Positions 7,218 through 7,694 of a stretch of 7,694 nucleotides of DNA are shown here, in pieces. The translations under genes were made by a program, and so were the position numbers. The notes beneath the pieces are model-generated. The model was not told the DNA's origin, did not search any database, and saw only the letters and a list, made by a program, of their open reading frames with translations. Positions within the stretch are counted from its first letter, which is position 1, and each line of letters opens with the position of its first letter. Source of the DNA: RGIG3528 sp045629005 (GTDB lineage Bacteria; Bacillota; Clostridia; Lachnospirales; Lachnospiraceae); NCBI GenBank assembly GCA_045629005.1, contig JAZQQJ010000044.1, positions 1 to 7,694 of the forward strand, written 5' to 3'.

Positions 7218-7229
7218 GCATTATAATGC
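7218..7229. repeat. 12-base perfect palindrome near the promoter, possible operator
   Basis: GCATTATAATGC is its own reverse complement, and its half GCATTA also occurs just upstream at 7211-7216. It lies just downstream of the proposed start of transcription and overlaps the alternative TATAAT -10, where a bound repressor would block expression. Short AT-rich palindromes also arise by chance. Confidence 0.35.
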
Positions 7230-7254
7230 ACTAAAACTTTGGAGGTAGAATTAT

Positions 7255-7605
7255 ATGGAACAGCAACCCGGAAAGGGCGCGGCAACAGCCAGCCTTGTAT
7301 TAGGTATCATTTCACTTATTGGATTATTGATTAGTTGGATTCCGTTTATTTCGTTGATTTCAATCGGATGTGGTATTGCTGGCATCATCTGTTCAGCAAG
7401 CGCTAAGAAGGCGGGATTTGTAGGGGGAATAAGAACCGCAGGTCTCGTTATGTCCATTATTGGTCTCATTATTGGTTGTATCGGATTCGTATCATGCACA
7501 TTATGTGTTATTTGTCTTGGAGCAGCCAGCTTAGCAGCACAAGACACCCTTTCAAATTATAATGTCAACGATATACAGGATATTCTGAACCAGTTTGGTT
7601 ATTAA
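7255..7605 (+). CDS. Small membrane protein, DUF4190-like
   Basis: A 116-residue hydrophobic protein with GGAGG at 7241-7245, 9 bases before the ATG. After a short polar start (MEQQPGKG) it shows the DUF4190-type pattern of a small-residue-rich helix pair, ASLVLGIISLIG and ISIGCGIAGIICSASAKK, then a basic turn with GGIRTAG and another helix region, LVMSIIGLIIGCIGFVSC to about residue 95. A polar tail follows (residues 96-116, with NDIQDILNQFGY). Five cysteines fall within or near the membrane segments after residue 40. It is predicted to be an integral membrane protein with two to four helices. Its function is unknown, as for the family. It is a single gene with its own candidate promoter and terminator, so it is probably regulated apart from its neighbours. 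Confidence 0.82.
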   Translation: MEQQPGKGAATASLVLGIISLIGLLISWIPFISLISIGCGIAGIICSASAKKAGFVGGIRTAGLVMSIIGLIIGCIGFVSCTLCVICLGAASLAAQDTLSNYNVNDIQDILNQFGY

Positions 7606-7620
7606 TGCACAGAAATCCCT

Positions 7621-7653
7621 GAGGGCACATTAGGTGCCCTCTTTTCTTGTTTT
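7621..7653 (+). terminator. Intrinsic terminator of the DUF4190-like gene
   Basis: An 8-base-pair perfect stem, GAGGGCAC (7621-7628) with GTGCCCTC (7634-7641), has the 5-base loop ATTAG and is followed by TTTTCTTGTTTT. It begins 15 bases after the stop codon at 7603-7605. The remaining bases to 7694 contain no gene. A GGAGG at 7685-7689 could serve a gene beginning beyond the window. Confidence 0.9.
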
Positions 7654-7694
7654 CTGACGATAAATGATGATTTACTTTTAAGTCGGAGGCCAAG

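Larger units (their letters stand above)
6870..7254. other. Divergent AT-rich intergenic region with candidate regulatory sites
   Basis: These 385 bases separate the divergent deacetylase and DUF4190-like genes, and no convincing gene was found in them. They hold the deacetylase leader, with a possible minus-strand -10 (TATAGT, reverse of 6953-6958). That element lies between two near-identical direct repeats, TTAGGCCTGA at 6937-6946 and TTAGGCTTGA at 6961-6970. They also hold a 25-base imperfect palindrome at 7106-7130 and, nearer the + strand gene, a candidate promoter and a 12-base palindrome. A 29-codon open frame (7040-7129) is present but has no ribosome binding site. Confidence 0.6.

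Noticed and set aside
7251..7547. 98-codon minus-strand open frame
   Set aside because: It is antisense to the DUF4190-like gene, which has a good ribosome binding site, a terminator and a membrane-protein pattern.

Overview
The window looks like chromosomal DNA of an anaerobic low-to-mid-GC Firmicute, most likely a Clostridia/Lachnospiraceae-type organism. This rests on strong AGGAGG-type ribosome binding sites, AT-rich intergenic DNA, compact operons, simple hairpin terminators and the protein types. The exact genus cannot be read from the sequence.

Layout: (i) 1-444, + strand, is the 3' part of a low-molecular-weight protein-tyrosine phosphatase whose start lies just outside the window. 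(ii) 480-2351 is a two-domain protein joining a HAD phosphatase/phosphomutase-like domain to an amidase-signature domain. (iii) 2398-4233 and 4226-5992 are the two halves of a heterodimeric ABC exporter, overlapping by 8 bases. One half carries a degenerate ATP site and the other a canonical one. These four genes run in the same direction with short gaps, no internal terminator was seen, and they probably form one operon. It ends at a symmetrical hairpin at 5998-6020 that can serve both strands. (iv) 6027-6869, - strand, is a cytosolic CE4-type polysaccharide-deacetylase-like protein converging on the operon. (v) 6870-7254 is a 385-base AT-rich divergent intergenic region with two notable palindromes and a candidate promoter. 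(vi) 7255-7605, + strand, is a small DUF4190-like membrane protein closed by its own terminator (7621-7653).

The exporter pair is well supported, being a textbook BmrC/BmrD or TM287/TM288 arrangement. The least ordinary item is the HAD-amidase fusion. It keeps all four HAD motifs and the amidase Lys-Ser-Ser triad, but the two residues before the amidase nucleophile, usually Gly-Gly or Asp-Gly, are Ser-Phe. How the phosphatase, the fusion enzyme and the exporter work together is unknown. A modification or clearance plus export role is inference only. No mobile element, CRISPR array, tRNA or rRNA was seen.
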